From contig CAVWCL010000001.1 in NCBI GenBank assembly GCA_963753485.1, positions 558,001 to 622,000 of the forward strand: a stretch of DNA of 64,000 nt. The letters run 5' to 3'. The notes below the pieces were generated by a model. The model was not told the origin of the DNA. It searched no databases and saw only the letters and a list, made by a program, of their open reading frames with translations. This stretch comes from CAWDLX01 sp963753485. Lineage in GTDB: Bacteria > Actinomycetota > Actinomycetes > Mycobacteriales > Micromonosporaceae. The first letter of the stretch is position 1. Every line of letters starts with the position of its first letter. This document shows, one piece after another, positions 15,545 to 25,501 of this stretch. The position numbers were made by a program, and so were the translations under genes.

Positions 15545-16402
15545 TCAGGCCAGCTCATCACACGAACGCTCGAAACGGATTCGGGACTCCGTGAGACTGA
15601 GCGCGGCGGCTCTTAGATGATCGAAGACATCGTGGTACCACAGCGCATCCTCTGATTCGGCAAAAATGTCGCCAGTGACGCCCTCGATATAAACGATGTC
15701 GGGATCCTCCGGCAAAGGGAATCTCACCACGGTGAACGAGCCAACCATTCCCGGGTGATGACCGCCGTCGAATGGAACTACTTGGATCATGACGTTGGGC
15801 ATGAGACTCGCGTCCAGCAAATGCTTGAGCTGGCCCCGCATGACGTCCGGACCGCCGAGCCGTCTGTGCAGAATGGACTCATCCAGGATCGCCCACAGCT
15901 TCAACGGCCGCGGCCGGGTCAGCAGCTGCTGGCGAGCCAGCCTCACCTCCAGCTTGCGTTCGATGGTGTCGCCGGTGACCGGCGGCACCGCCGCGCTGAA
16001 CAGCGCCCGGGCGTAATCTTCGGTCTGCAGGAGCCCAGGCACGCACAGCGTCTCGTAGCTCAGCAGCTCCGCCGCCTCGGATTCGAACCCGATGAAGGTG
16101 GCGTACGGGCCCATCAGGGTGTCGGCGTACCGGCTCCACCAGCCGCGTTGCTTGCCTTCGCGGGCCAGCGCGGCCAGTTCGTCGGCGAGTGCGCGGTCGT
16201 CGATCTGGTACAGCCCGAGCAGGTCGGCCAGATCGCGGCTACGCACCCCGACCCGACCCGTCTCGACCCGGCTCACCCAGGAACCCGAGCGTTCCAGCCG
16301 GGCCCCGACCTCCTCACCGGTGAGCCCTACCCGTTCTCGCATGCCGCGCAGAATCAATCCGAGTCGGCGCCGCCGAACGGTCGGGCTTCCATCCGCCACC
16401 AT
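15545..16402 (-). CDS. Scr1-family helix-turn-helix regulator (DUF5753)
   Basis: A 285-residue regulator. Residues 8-70 form an XRE-type helix-turn-helix (LGLILRGMRERVGLTGEEVG, RSGSWVSRVETGRV). The rest is the DUF5753/Scr1 domain with GWWSRY, FIGFESEAAELLSYE, VPGLLQTEDYARAL and the characteristic VVPFDGGHHPGMVGSF. Together with the downstream DUF397 gene this is a standard actinomycete module; Streptomyces relatives control development or antibiotic synthesis. ATG 16402 was preferred over the longer frame because GAGGAGTC lies just upstream. Confidence 0.9.
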   Translation of the reverse strand: MVADGSPTVRRRRLGLILRGMRERVGLTGEEVGARLERSGSWVSRVETGRVGVRSRDLADLLGLYQIDDRALADELAALAREGKQRGWWSRYADTLMGPYATFIGFESEAAELLSYETLCVPGLLQTEDYARALFSAAVPPVTGDTIERKLEVRLARQQLLTRPRPLKLWAILDESILHRRLGGPDVMRGQLKHLLDASLMPNVMIQVVPFDGGHHPGMVGSFTVVRFPLPEDPDIVYIEGVTGDIFAESEDALWYHDVFDHLRAAALSLTESRIRFERSCDELA

Positions 16403-16616
16403 GACTCCTCCGGGCCCACAAACGTGCCGGAGCGAGAATCCCACTCCGTCCCTTCCAGTTCAACCCCGGAACGCCGATGGCGACGGACACCCGGTCCGCC
16501 ATTCGCAGCTGTTGCCGGTCAATTCTGAAAGCACCTGCGCCTCGCGCCGGACCATGCGTGCCTGGGATCGCTCGGCCCGGACAGAATTCCGTGGCGCCGG
16601 CGGATCGGATGACGGG

Positions 16617-16973
16617 TCAGACCGGCCGCCGCCCGGCAAAGCCGGTATCCAGCCGGTGATACCAGTCGATGTCTGAGTCCCCTTCGAGCCAGCACCAGAG
16701 CACCGGCTGGCCCCCGGCGTCGCCCGGAAAGTCGAGCAGCAGCGGGGCGAACCCCTTGACCTGCACGCCACCGGTGGCGAAGTACTCCAGGTCGGCATGC
16801 AGGCGCGCCTCCAGGCCCTTCGCGTCGGCGAGCGCGCCGAGCGGGCTGCGGCCGGAGTCGGCGAGGTCCGCCCGCAGCTCGGCCAGGTCCGCCCGGGCCA
16901 CGAGGAACTCATCGATGCGCGGTCGGAGGGCGGCGAGAGCCGACCGGGCGGCGGCGAGGCTCAGACCGTCCAC
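16617..16973 (-). CDS. DUF2203 family protein
   Basis: A 118-residue protein matching DUF2203: the start LSLAAARSALAALRPRIDEF, a helical middle, and the end GFAPLLLDFPGD...WCWLEGDSDIDWYHRLD...GF. Function unknown. GTG 16973 lies just after the proC stop, so it is probably translated from the same mRNA as proC. No catalytic motif is obvious. Confidence 0.8.
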   Translation of the reverse strand: MDGLSLAAARSALAALRPRIDEFLVARADLAELRADLADSGRSPLGALADAKGLEARLHADLEYFATGGVQVKGFAPLLLDFPGDAGGQPVLWCWLEGDSDIDWYHRLDTGFAGRRPV

Positions 16974-16976
16974 GGC

Positions 16977-17783
16977 TCAGGCATTCTGAGCCGCGAGCTC
17001 GCGGGCCCGGTCGCGGGCCGCCTCCAGCGCGGCCAGCAGCGCCGCCCGGACCGCGTGGTTCTCCAGCTCTCGGATCGCGGAGATGGTGGTGCCCGCGGGC
17101 GAGGTCACCGCCTCGCGCAGCCGGACCGGGTGCTCGCCCGAGTCCCGCAGCATGATGGCCGAACCGATCGCGGTCTGCACGATCAGGTCGTGCGCCACCT
17201 GGCGCGGCAGACCGAGCAGGATGCCGGCATCGGTCATCGCCTCCACCAGGTAGTAGAAGTAGGCCGGACCCGAGCCCGACAGGGCCGTCACCGCGTCCAG
17301 TTGCGACTCGGGCAGGCGCATCGTGCGGCCCAGCGGGGTGAAGATCGCCTCGGCTCGGGCGAGGTGCTCCGCGGTCGCGTGCGGGCCGGCTGAGATCACC
17401 GTCATCGCCTGGTCCACCAGCGCGGGTGTGTTGGTCATCGCCCGCACCACCGGCGTGTTCTCACTGAGCCACTTCGCGAAGAAGGAGATCGGCAGGCCGG
17501 CGCAGATCGAGACGACGAGCTTGTCGGCCGGCACCGCCGGGCCGAGCTCGGCCATCAGGGTCGCCGCGTCCTGCGGCTTGACCGCGATCGTGAGCACCTC
17601 GGCCTCGGCCGCGGCTTGGGGATTGGTCACCACCCGGATGCCGTAGCGCTCGACGAGCTCGGCCGCGCGCTCCGGCCGGCGCTCGGTGGCGACCAGCCCG
17701 TCAGCCGGGTGGCCGGAGCGCAGCAACCCGTGGAGCAGGGTCTCGCCGATCATGCCGGCCCCGATGACGGCGATCGTTGTCAT
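16977..17783 (-). CDS. proC: Pyrroline-5-carboxylate reductase
   Basis: A 268-residue NADPH-dependent enzyme for the last step of proline synthesis. It has the N-terminal Rossmann motif AVIGAGMIGETLL and the ProC signature region DAVTALSGSGPAYFYYLVEA, with VTSPAGTTISAI near the C-terminus. Length and domain order are normal. The gene leads a short operon with the DUF2203 gene; pfkA lies 28 bp upstream on the same strand and may share the transcript. Confidence 0.94.
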   Translation of the reverse strand: MTTIAVIGAGMIGETLLHGLLRSGHPADGLVATERRPERAAELVERYGIRVVTNPQAAAEAEVLTIAVKPQDAATLMAELGPAVPADKLVVSICAGLPISFFAKWLSENTPVVRAMTNTPALVDQAMTVISAGPHATAEHLARAEAIFTPLGRTMRLPESQLDAVTALSGSGPAYFYYLVEAMTDAGILLGLPRQVAHDLIVQTAIGSAIMLRDSGEHPVRLREAVTSPAGTTISAIRELENHAVRAALLAALEAARDRARELAAQNA

Positions 17784-17811
17784 GACATCCCCTTCCAGCC
17801 CGCCACTGCGC

Positions 17812-18840
<1,029 letters not shown>

Positions 18841-19022
18841 GCCGCCGTCCTCCATGTGTGCGGTCGCGGACGTCGTCCGGGTCGCGACCTGATCGCGGCC
18901 GGCGAAGCCCCGTCGGGCGCAGTCGGATGGACCGGTGGCGCCGTTGCCAGCCGCGGGGTGGCCGCTTCGGGCACCCTATCCGGTCACCGGGCGCCTCGAT
19001 GCAAACGGGGCCGAGGAGGGAC

Positions 19023-19424
19023 CTACCGGAGGCGGGCCTGGGTGTCACACGTCACGGCGATCCCGATCACCGGGGCCTTGTGCAGGTGCAGCAGCCTGGT
19101 GAACCAGTTGCCCACCCGGGACAGCACGTACTTGCCAGCGATGAGGGCGCGGGCGGCCTCGGTCTCCTTCTCGTCCAGCAGGCGCGCGGTGCCCTCGGCG
19201 CTCGGGGCGCCCGGCGCGATGGTGCCGCGCATGCTGCAGACCGTGACCACGACCTTGCTGTTGCGGCGGATCCGCTTGACCTTCCACGCGTCGGCGTCCG
19301 AGACAACGATCAGGTCGGTGCCGTGGCGCACCAGCCAGACCGGCGTCGCCACCGCGGTGCCGTCCTTGCGGTACGTGGTCAGGCTGACGTACCTGCTGCG
19401 GCCGAGCTCGTCAACGACGCCCAT
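19023..19424 (-). CDS. PPOX-class F420-dependent oxidoreductase
   Basis: A 133-residue split-barrel flavoprotein-like protein of the PPOX class: YVSLTTYRKDGTAVATPVWL, LIVVSDADAWKVKRIRRN and VVTVCSMRGTIA. Members bind deazaflavin F420 or FMN and reduce diverse substrates; the natural substrate is unknown. ATG 19424 is the last start before the conserved region. The C-terminus (KAPVIGIAVTCD) is typical. It lies downstream of the exoribonuclease gene on the same strand. Confidence 0.85.
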   Translation of the reverse strand: MGVVDELGRSRYVSLTTYRKDGTAVATPVWLVRHGTDLIVVSDADAWKVKRIRRNSKVVVTVCSMRGTIAPGAPSAEGTARLLDEKETEAARALIAGKYVLSRVGNWFTRLLHLHKAPVIGIAVTCDTQARLR

Positions 19425-19500
19425 GAGCCGAGGGTACCGGCCACGGCGGCGGCCCTGGTCCGCCCGTTCGGCCGGCCGCGGGGCGGGGATCCGGGTGGGA

Positions 19501-20016
19501 TCAGGCGGCCGGGGCACCGGCGGGCGCGGTCAGCGCCTGCCACCGGGCGAGGTTGTGCCGGGCGTCGACCAGGGCGTCGTGGCGCTGGGCGGCGGCCGGC
19601 GGCAGGGTCGGCCGACCCTTGTCGTCCCAGAGCTGACGGAGGTCCTTGGTGAACCGGGGAATCTCCCGCGGCAGCGCGGGCATGGCGCCCCACAGCTGGG
19701 CCAGCACCACGTGGTCGTACGCCGCGTACCAGGCCCACAGCTCGAGCTCGCGGTCCGGCTCGGCGCGCACCGGCGCCAGCAGGAACTCGTGCAGGTCGTC
19801 GCGGATGCGCTCGCGCGAGCGCCAGGCGGGATCGGCCGGCCCGGGCAACCGGTCGAGCACGTTGCGCCGTACCCAGGGCACCGCGGACCGGGGGTCGAAC
19901 TCGGTCGAGACCGCGTAGAACTCGCGTCCGTGCTCGTCGACGACGCCGATCGAGACCAGGTCGATCAGCCGACCGTCCTCGATGAATTCGCAGTCGTAAA
20001 AGTAGCGGTAGACCAT
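19501..20016 (-). CDS. 3'-5' exoribonuclease, Rv2179c type
   Basis: A 171-residue DEDD-type exoribonuclease. The first acidic pair is in YFYDCEFIEDGRLIDLVSIG, the third acidic residue is probably in WAWYAAYDHVVL, and the His/Asp pair is in RHDALVDARHNLARW. M. tuberculosis Rv2179c, of similar length, is the founding member, and its gene lies next to aroG as part of the block conserved here. Starts GTG or ATG at 20016 (VYRYFYDCEF). Confidence 0.9.
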   Translation of the reverse strand: MVYRYFYDCEFIEDGRLIDLVSIGVVDEHGREFYAVSTEFDPRSAVPWVRRNVLDRLPGPADPAWRSRERIRDDLHEFLLAPVRAEPDRELELWAWYAAYDHVVLAQLWGAMPALPREIPRFTKDLRQLWDDKGRPTLPPAAAQRHDALVDARHNLARWQALTAPAGAPAA

Positions 20017-20071
20017 CGCCGTCCATCATGACCGACCCGGCTCGGACCTGGTCGGGCGGCGGCGAGATCAC

Positions 20072-20077
20072 TAGCCT
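20072..20077 (+). promoter_or_regulatory. Putative -10 box of the DUF1028 gene
   Basis: TAGCCT ends 7 nt before ATG 20085 and no Shine-Dalgarno sequence is seen. This suits leaderless transcription in the gap between the divergent exoribonuclease and DUF1028 genes. Confidence 0.45.
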
Positions 20078-20084
20078 GCCCGGT

Positions 20085-20927
20085 ATGACCTTCTCGATCG
20101 TCGCGCGCTCGCACGACGGGCGCAGCCACGGGGTGGCGGTGGCGAGCAAGTTCCTCGCGGTCGGTGCCGCGGTGCCGGCGGCCGAGGCGGACGTGGGTGC
20201 GCTCGCCACCCAGTCGTACGCGAACCTGGCCTACCGGGTGCAGGCTCTCGCCCTGCTGCGTACCGGCGTGGACGCGGCCGGCACCGTGGCCGGGGTGACC
20301 GCGGCCGACGAGGGCCGGGCCACCCGCCAGCTCGGGGTCGTCGGCGCGACCGGCGACGGCGCCACCTACACCGGGGCGCAGTGCCATCCGTGGGCCGGTG
20401 GGGTGGCCGGCGACGGCTTCGCCATCCAGGGCAACATCCTGGCCGGACCCGAGGTGGTCGAGCGGATGCGGCTGGCCTGGCTCGACGGCGCCGCCGAGCC
20501 CAGCTTGGCCCGGCGGCTGCTCGCCGCATTGCGCGCCGGTGACGGGGCCGGCGGTGACCGGCGCGGCCGGCAGAGCGCCGCGGTGTACGTCGTGGCCCGG
20601 GGGCTGGGGTACGGCGGCACCAGCGACGTGCTGGTGGATCTGCGCGTCGACGACCACCCCGACCCGGTCGCCGAACTGGCCCGCCTGGTCGACCTGCACC
20701 GGCTCTACTTCGACAAGGCCGACCCGGCCGACCTGCTCGAGCTCACCGGCGAGTTGGCGAGCGAGGTGCGCGAGCGGCTGGATCGGCTCGGCTACCGTGG
20801 CGAGGACGGGCCGGCCGGACTGGACGCCGCGCTGGCCGACTGGGCCGGGGTGGCGAACCTGGAGGAGCGCATCGTGGCCGGTCGGATCGACCCGCTGGTC
20901 CTGGATCAACTACGCACCGCTGCCTAG
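20085..20927 (+). CDS. DUF1028 (Ntn-hydrolase-like) protein
   Basis: A 280-residue protein of the DUF1028 family. It starts TFSIVARSHDGRSHGVAVAS, typical of the N-terminal nucleophile fold, then GALATQSYANLAYRVQALAL, GDGFAIQGNILAG and SAAVYVVARGLGYGG. The last part (DPVAELARLVDLHRLYFDKA) is the peptidoglycan-binding-like tail domain found in many members. Enzymatic role unproven. ATG 20085 begins exactly at the conserved start; the frame upstream overlaps the divergent gene's control region. Confidence 0.85.
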   Translation: MTFSIVARSHDGRSHGVAVASKFLAVGAAVPAAEADVGALATQSYANLAYRVQALALLRTGVDAAGTVAGVTAADEGRATRQLGVVGATGDGATYTGAQCHPWAGGVAGDGFAIQGNILAGPEVVERMRLAWLDGAAEPSLARRLLAALRAGDGAGGDRRGRQSAAVYVVARGLGYGGTSDVLVDLRVDDHPDPVAELARLVDLHRLYFDKADPADLLELTGELASEVRERLDRLGYRGEDGPAGLDAALADWAGVANLEERIVAGRIDPLVLDQLRTAA

Positions 20928-21068
20928 GACAAAGCACGCACACAGTGCATAATGTCTGCGAATGGCATTACGACTCGGCGACGGTGTCGAGCATCCCGTG
21001 TCGCGCGCTGTCGCGGCTTCCGCCCTCGTAATAGCGTGACGCCGTCCGATGTCGCATTGGCGACCCTT

Positions 21069-21094
21069 GCCGGTGTAGACATGACGACACCGGC
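21069..21094. promoter_or_regulatory. Inverted repeat upstream of the Crp-type regulator
   Basis: GCCGGTGT (21069-21076) and ACACCGGC (21087-21094) are exact complements 10 nt apart, 29 bp before GTG 21124. Position and symmetry suit an operator, possibly autoregulatory. Its half-sites differ from the E. coli Crp consensus. Confidence 0.4.
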
Positions 21095-21123
21095 GCCGAC
21101 CAGGGCGGGGAGGGGACAGCGAG

Positions 21124-21816
21124 GTGGATGTACGCGTGAGCGAGGCCGGCGACATACTCGCCGGTGTCGACATGTTCGCGGGCCTCGAGCCGGAAGCCCG
21201 GCAACGGGTCGCTGCCGCCGCCGTGCCCCGCAACTACCGCAAGGGCCAGATCCTCTTCGTCGAGGGCGACCCGGGCGAGTCGTTGATCATTCTGCGCCGG
21301 GGGGCGGTGGCCGTGTTCCGTACCGCGCCCACCGGGGAACGCGCGGTGCTGTCGGTCCTGCGCCCGCCCGACGTGCTCGGCGAGGTCTCACTGCTCGACG
21401 GCTCGCCGCGGTCGCTCTCGGCCGAGGCGATCGAGGACAGCACGGCCCTGGCGCTGTCCCGGGGCGCCTTTATCGAGCTCGTCCACGCCAGCCCTCGCCT
21501 GCTCGACGCGGTGATGCGCTCCTTGGGCGGCCTGATCCGCCGGCTCACCGAGCAGAACGCCGACCACGTCTTCCTCGACCTGCCCGGCCGGGTGGCGAAG
21601 ACCCTGGTCCGCCTGGCCGGCGAGTCCGGCGCGCCGATGGTCACCATCGAGCTCAACCAGAGCCAGCTGGCCGAGATGGCCGGCGGTTCGCGGCAGAGCG
21701 TCAACCAGGCGATCGGCTCGTTCGCCAACCGGGGCTGGCTGCGCACCGAAGGCCGCCGGATCGTGGTCACCGACCTGCCCGCGCTCCGCCGCCGGGCCGG
21801 CATGACCGAGCGCTAA
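21124..21816 (+). CDS. Crp/Fnr-family transcriptional regulator
   Basis: A 230-residue regulator. The N-terminal cyclic-nucleotide-binding barrel shows ILFVEGDPGESLIILRRGAV and LGEVSLLDGSPRS; a central dimer helix follows; the C-terminal winged helix has NQSQLAEMAGGSRQSVNQAI. The phosphate-binding cassette reads GEVSLLDGSPRS, where cAMP-binding Crp usually has an Arg-Thr/Ser pair, so effector identity is open. GGGGAGGGG lies about 8 nt before GTG 21124. It may respond to products of the neighbouring cyclase-domain protein, but that is inference only. Confidence 0.88.
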   Translation: MDVRVSEAGDILAGVDMFAGLEPEARQRVAAAAVPRNYRKGQILFVEGDPGESLIILRRGAVAVFRTAPTGERAVLSVLRPPDVLGEVSLLDGSPRSLSAEAIEDSTALALSRGAFIELVHASPRLLDAVMRSLGGLIRRLTEQNADHVFLDLPGRVAKTLVRLAGESGAPMVTIELNQSQLAEMAGGSRQSVNQAIGSFANRGWLRTEGRRIVVTDLPALRRRAGMTER

Positions 21817-21820
21817 CTTG

Positions 21821-21884
21821 CGTCGATCTAGGGCTTATGCACATGGTTCGATCTCCATTCGTGTGCGCAAGCCCTAGATCGACG
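21821..21884. repeat. Dispersed palindrome (copy 2)
   Basis: Perfect 16-bp arms CGTCGATCTAGGGCTT (21821-21836) and complement (21869-21884), with partial pairing continuing inward (GCACA/TGTGC). One half matches copy 1 at 10583-10640 over GATCTC, TCGTGTGC and AGCCCTAGATCGAC, so they are one family. It follows the Crp-type gene by 5 bp and may act as its terminator. Confidence 0.8.
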
Positions 21885-21997
21885 GGAGAGAGACGGGGCA
21901 GCGCAGGCGGCAGGGCGGGTGGTACCGGCGTGCGACCATACGCCCAGGAAAGCCGAGTGCATGCGCCCGCGCGGGCCGCGACCTGAAAGAGTGCGCC

Positions 21998-24900
21998 ATG
22001 TCCAGCCCGGTCTGCTCCACGTGCGGTCGTCCGGCCGGCCCGGACGACCGGTTCTGCGGCCGCTGCGGCACGCCGGTGACCATCGTCTGCCCCCGGTGCG
22101 GCCGCTCGCACCCGCCGGACCTTTCCTTCTGTACCGGCTGCGGGCTGCCGCTGCGCTCCTCAGGCCTAGGCCGTACCCAGGAGGAACGGCGGCGCATCAG
22201 CGTGCTCTTCATCGACGCGGTCGGCTCGACCCCCTTCGCTGAGCAGGCCGACCCGGAGACGGTACGGGCGCACCAGAGCACGTTCTTCGGCACCGTGCGG
22301 CACGTGGTGCGCCAGTACGGCGGGGTGGTCGAGAAGTACGTCGGCGATGCCGCGATGGTGCTCTTCGGCGCCCCGGTCTCCACCGAGACCGACGCGGTGC
22401 GCTGCGTACGGGCCGGGTTGGACCTGCAGCGGGCCCTGGCCCGCGACGACGGCGCCAGCGACGGCTGGACCTTCCGGGTCGGCATCGCCACCGGTGACGC
22501 GCTCGTCGACGTGGCCGCGGCGCACGACGGCGGCCAGGCGATCGTCGCGGGCGACGTGGTGAACACCGCGGCCCGGCTGCAGGCCGAGGCACCGCCCGGT
22601 GGCGTACTGGTCTGCGGCACCACCCACGCCGCCACCCGGACCGAGATCCGCTATGCCGGGCACGCCCCACTCACCCTGCGCGGCCGATCCACGCCGACCG
22701 AGGTGTGGCTGGCGGTGGCGCCGGTGCAGCGCCAGGTCGTGGACGAGTCCGACGCGGTGGCGATGGTCGGCCGCGACCACGAACTGGGGCTGCTCACCAG
22801 CGCGCTGCACCACGTGATCCGGGAACGCTCGCCGCGGCTGGTCACCGTCCTTGGCCAGGCCGGCATCGGCAAGAGCCGGCTGGTCCGGGAGCTCTACCAA
22901 CACGCCAGCCAGCTGGTGGACGTCCAGGTCCGCTGGCGCAGCGGCCGCTGCCCGCCATTCGGGGAGAACGTCGCCTACGCCGCCCTCGCCGACGTGGTGA
23001 AGGCGCAGGCCGGCGTGCTCGCCACGGACACCCCCGAGGCGGCCCGGGACCGGCTCGACGCCGCCCTCGGCGATCTGGTGCCCATCGGCGAATCGGCCCG
23101 GCTCTCCGACGCGCTGCGCCCCCTGCTCGGTCTGCCGGGCTCACCACTGTCCACGGAGGACGCCGAGTCGGCCTGGCGGCGGTTCCTGCTGGCCCTGGCC
23201 GGCCGCGGGCCGACCGTGCTGGTCTTCGAGGACCTGCACTGGGCGGATGAGAAGATGCTGCGCTTCGTCGAGCTCATCGGGGCCACCGTCCGCGACGTCC
23301 CGTTGCTGGTGGTGTGCACCGCAAGGCCGGAGCTCGTCGACCGGGAGCCCGGGTGGGCGGGCACCCTCTCCGGGGTCCTGGCGATCACCCTCAGCCCGCT
23401 GCGCGACGAGGGCATCGCCACCCTGTACGCCCAGATGTTCGGGCAGGCGACGTTCCCGCCGGAGCTGTTGCGGCCGCTGGTCGAGCTGGCCGACGGCATG
23501 CCGCTCTACGCCCAGGAGTATGGACGGATGCTGGTCGAGCGGGGCACGCTACGCCAGGCCGACCACAACTGGATCATGGAGTCGAGCGACGGGCTGCCGA
23601 TGCCGGACAGCGTGCACGCCGTTATCGCCAACCGGGTCGACCTGCTCGACGCCGCCGAACGGGCCGTCCTGCAGGCGGCGTCGGTGGTGGGCGCCCGGTT
23701 CTGGCCGGGTGCGGTCGCCGCCGCGCTGGACACCGGGGTCGACGCGGTCGAGCGGGCGCTTCGCGGCCTGGCCCAGCGGGAGCTGGTCCAGGAGCAGCCG
23801 GACTCCATCATGGCCGACGAGCCCGAGTACCGCTTCCGCCACGTCCTGGTCAGCGACGTCTGCTACGAACGGCTGCCCCGCTCGGAACGGGTCGCCCGGC
23901 ACGTGCGTACCGCGGACTGGCTCGACGCGCACATCGACAGCCGCGGCGGCGAGCTCGCCGAGGTACTCGCCCACCACCGCTTCACCGCGTACGAGACCGC
24001 CCGCGCCCTCGGCCACGACACCCGGCCCTACGCCGGGCCGGCGCTGGCCGCGCTGCGCCACGCCGCCCAGCGCGCGGCCATGCTCAACGCGTTCGACGCC
24101 GCCACGACCCAGGTGGAGCGGGCGGTGGCGCTGGTCGCGGCCGCCCGGTCCGAGGTGGTCGGCGACGCCGACCGGTACGGCGTGGAGCTGCTCGGCATCG
24201 AGATGTCGTTCCACCGCGACGCCGCCGGCTACCTCACCGGCGATGGACCGCGCCGGCTGCACGAGCTGGCGGTGCTGCTCTACCGGGCGGCCGACCACGG
24301 CGGCGCGGCCCGGGCCTGGACCCTGCTCGGCCAGACCGCCTGGCTGAAGGCGGACCGCACGGATGCGCTGCGCTGCCTGGACCGCGCGGTGGAGCTCTTC
24401 GACAACTGGCCGGACACCCCGGAGAAGGCGCAGGCGTACGCCGAGCTCGGTCGACTCCACATGCTCAACTACGAGCACGCGCCGGCGACCGGCGCGACCG
24501 CGATCGCGGCCGAGATCGCCGAGCGGCTCGGCCTGGTCGAGCTGCGCGCCAACGCACTCATCACCCTCGGCATGTGCCGCTACCAGGCCGGCGAGCCCAC
24601 CGGCCTGGCCGACCTGCAGGAGGCCCTGGAGTTCTGCCGCACGTATCAGCTGCCCAGCCTGCGCCGGGCCACGCTCACGGTCGCGCTGGCGCTGCGGGAG
24701 GAGGGGGACCGCGCGCGGGCGGAGAGCCTGCTCACCGACGATCCGGTGGCGTCGGCCACGCTCACCGAGGCGCCCGGGGAGGACCTCGAGACCCGGCTCG
24801 GCCACGACGCCCGCCAGGCCCTGGTCGCTGGCGAGTGGGACCGGTTCCTGGCGCTGGCCGACGCGGTCCTGGACACTCCCAGCGGTGACCTGGAGCCGCA

Positions 24901-25492
24901 GATCCGGGCGGTACGCGGTTGGATGCGCGCCATGCGGGGCGACCCGGCGGGCGCCGACTCCGACGTCGACCGCGCGCTCAGCACCGCCCGCAGCAGCGGC
25001 TTCTGGCGGCTGACCTGGAGCGCCCTCGCCCACGGGGCGCTCGCGCACGCCGTGCTCGGGCGGCCGGACCAGGGCGAGGCGCTGCTGCACGAGCTGCGCG
25101 ACGGCTGGCGGCGGATGCGCACCATCGCCAGCGGCGACTGGGTGGCCGCGGCCGCGCACGCCGCCACCCTCCTCGGCGAGGACGCCGCCCTGTTGCTGCG
25201 CGACGCCCTCGCCGACACCCCGCACCACACCGCCTGGTCGCGAGCCGCGCTCTCCTCGATCAACGGTGCCCTCGCGGCGGCCCGGGGCGATCACGGTACG
25301 GCCGCCGCCTGCCACCTGGACGCCGCCGAGCGCTACGCCGCCGTCGGCAGCGCCACCGACCGGGGCTTCGCCCTCACCGCCGCGGCGGCCGCGCTGTCCG
25401 CGGTGGGCGACCCCCGCGCGGCGGCCACCCAGGCCGAGGCGGCCGCGTTCGCCGGACGCAACCACATCGCCGCCCGTCGCTCCGCGGCCTGA
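21998..25492 (+). CDS. Adenylate/guanylate cyclase domain plus AAA ATPase regulator
   Basis: A 1164-residue multidomain protein. Residues 1-50 hold two zinc ribbons (CSTCGRP...FCGRCG and CPRCGRS...FCTGCG). Residues 66-240 form a class III cyclase domain (RRRISVLFIDAVGSTPFAEQ, VEKYVGDAAMVLFGAP, ATGDAL, VVNTAARLQ). An AAA/NTPase domain follows, with Walker A GQAGIGKSRLVREL near 286 and Walker B VLVFEDLHWADE near 408. The C-terminal half is a helical TPR-like array. This architecture is common in actinobacteria; the role is usually regulatory and unproven. ATG 21998 is preceded by GAAAGAG. Confidence 0.88.
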   Translation: MSSPVCSTCGRPAGPDDRFCGRCGTPVTIVCPRCGRSHPPDLSFCTGCGLPLRSSGLGRTQEERRRISVLFIDAVGSTPFAEQADPETVRAHQSTFFGTVRHVVRQYGGVVEKYVGDAAMVLFGAPVSTETDAVRCVRAGLDLQRALARDDGASDGWTFRVGIATGDALVDVAAAHDGGQAIVAGDVVNTAARLQAEAPPGGVLVCGTTHAATRTEIRYAGHAPLTLRGRSTPTEVWLAVAPVQRQVVDESDAVAMVGRDHELGLLTSALHHVIRERSPRLVTVLGQAGIGKSRLVRELYQHASQLVDVQVRWRSGRCPPFGENVAYAALADVVKAQAGVLATDTPEAARDRLDAALGDLVPIGESARLSDALRPLLGLPGSPLSTEDAESAWRRFLLALAGRGPTVLVFEDLHWADEKMLRFVELIGATVRDVPLLVVCTARPELVDREPGWAGTLSGVLAITLSPLRDEGIATLYAQMFGQATFPPELLRPLVELADGMPLYAQEYGRMLVERGTLRQADHNWIMESSDGLPMPDSVHAVIANRVDLLDAAERAVLQAASVVGARFWPGAVAAALDTGVDAVERALRGLAQRELVQEQPDSIMADEPEYRFRHVLVSDVCYERLPRSERVARHVRTADWLDAHIDSRGGELAEVLAHHRFTAYETARALGHDTRPYAGPALAALRHAAQRAAMLNAFDAATTQVERAVALVAAARSEVVGDADRYGVELLGIEMSFHRDAAGYLTGDGPRRLHELAVLLYRAADHGGAARAWTLLGQTAWLKADRTDALRCLDRAVELFDNWPDTPEKAQAYAELGRLHMLNYEHAPATGATAIAAEIAERLGLVELRANALITLGMCRYQAGEPTGLADLQEALEFCRTYQLPSLRRATLTVALALREEGDRARAESLLTDDPVASATLTEAPGEDLETRLGHDARQALVAGEWDRFLALADAVLDTPSGDLEPQIRAVRGWMRAMRGDPAGADSDVDRALSTARSSGFWRLTWSALAHGALAHAVLGRPDQGEALLHELRDGWRRMRTIASGDWVAAAAHAATLLGEDAALLLRDALADTPHHTAWSRAALSSINGALAAARGDHGTAAACHLDAAERYAAVGSATDRGFALTAAAAALSAVGDPRAAATQAEAAAFAGRNHIAARRSAA

Positions 25493-25501
25493 GGGATTTG
25501 A

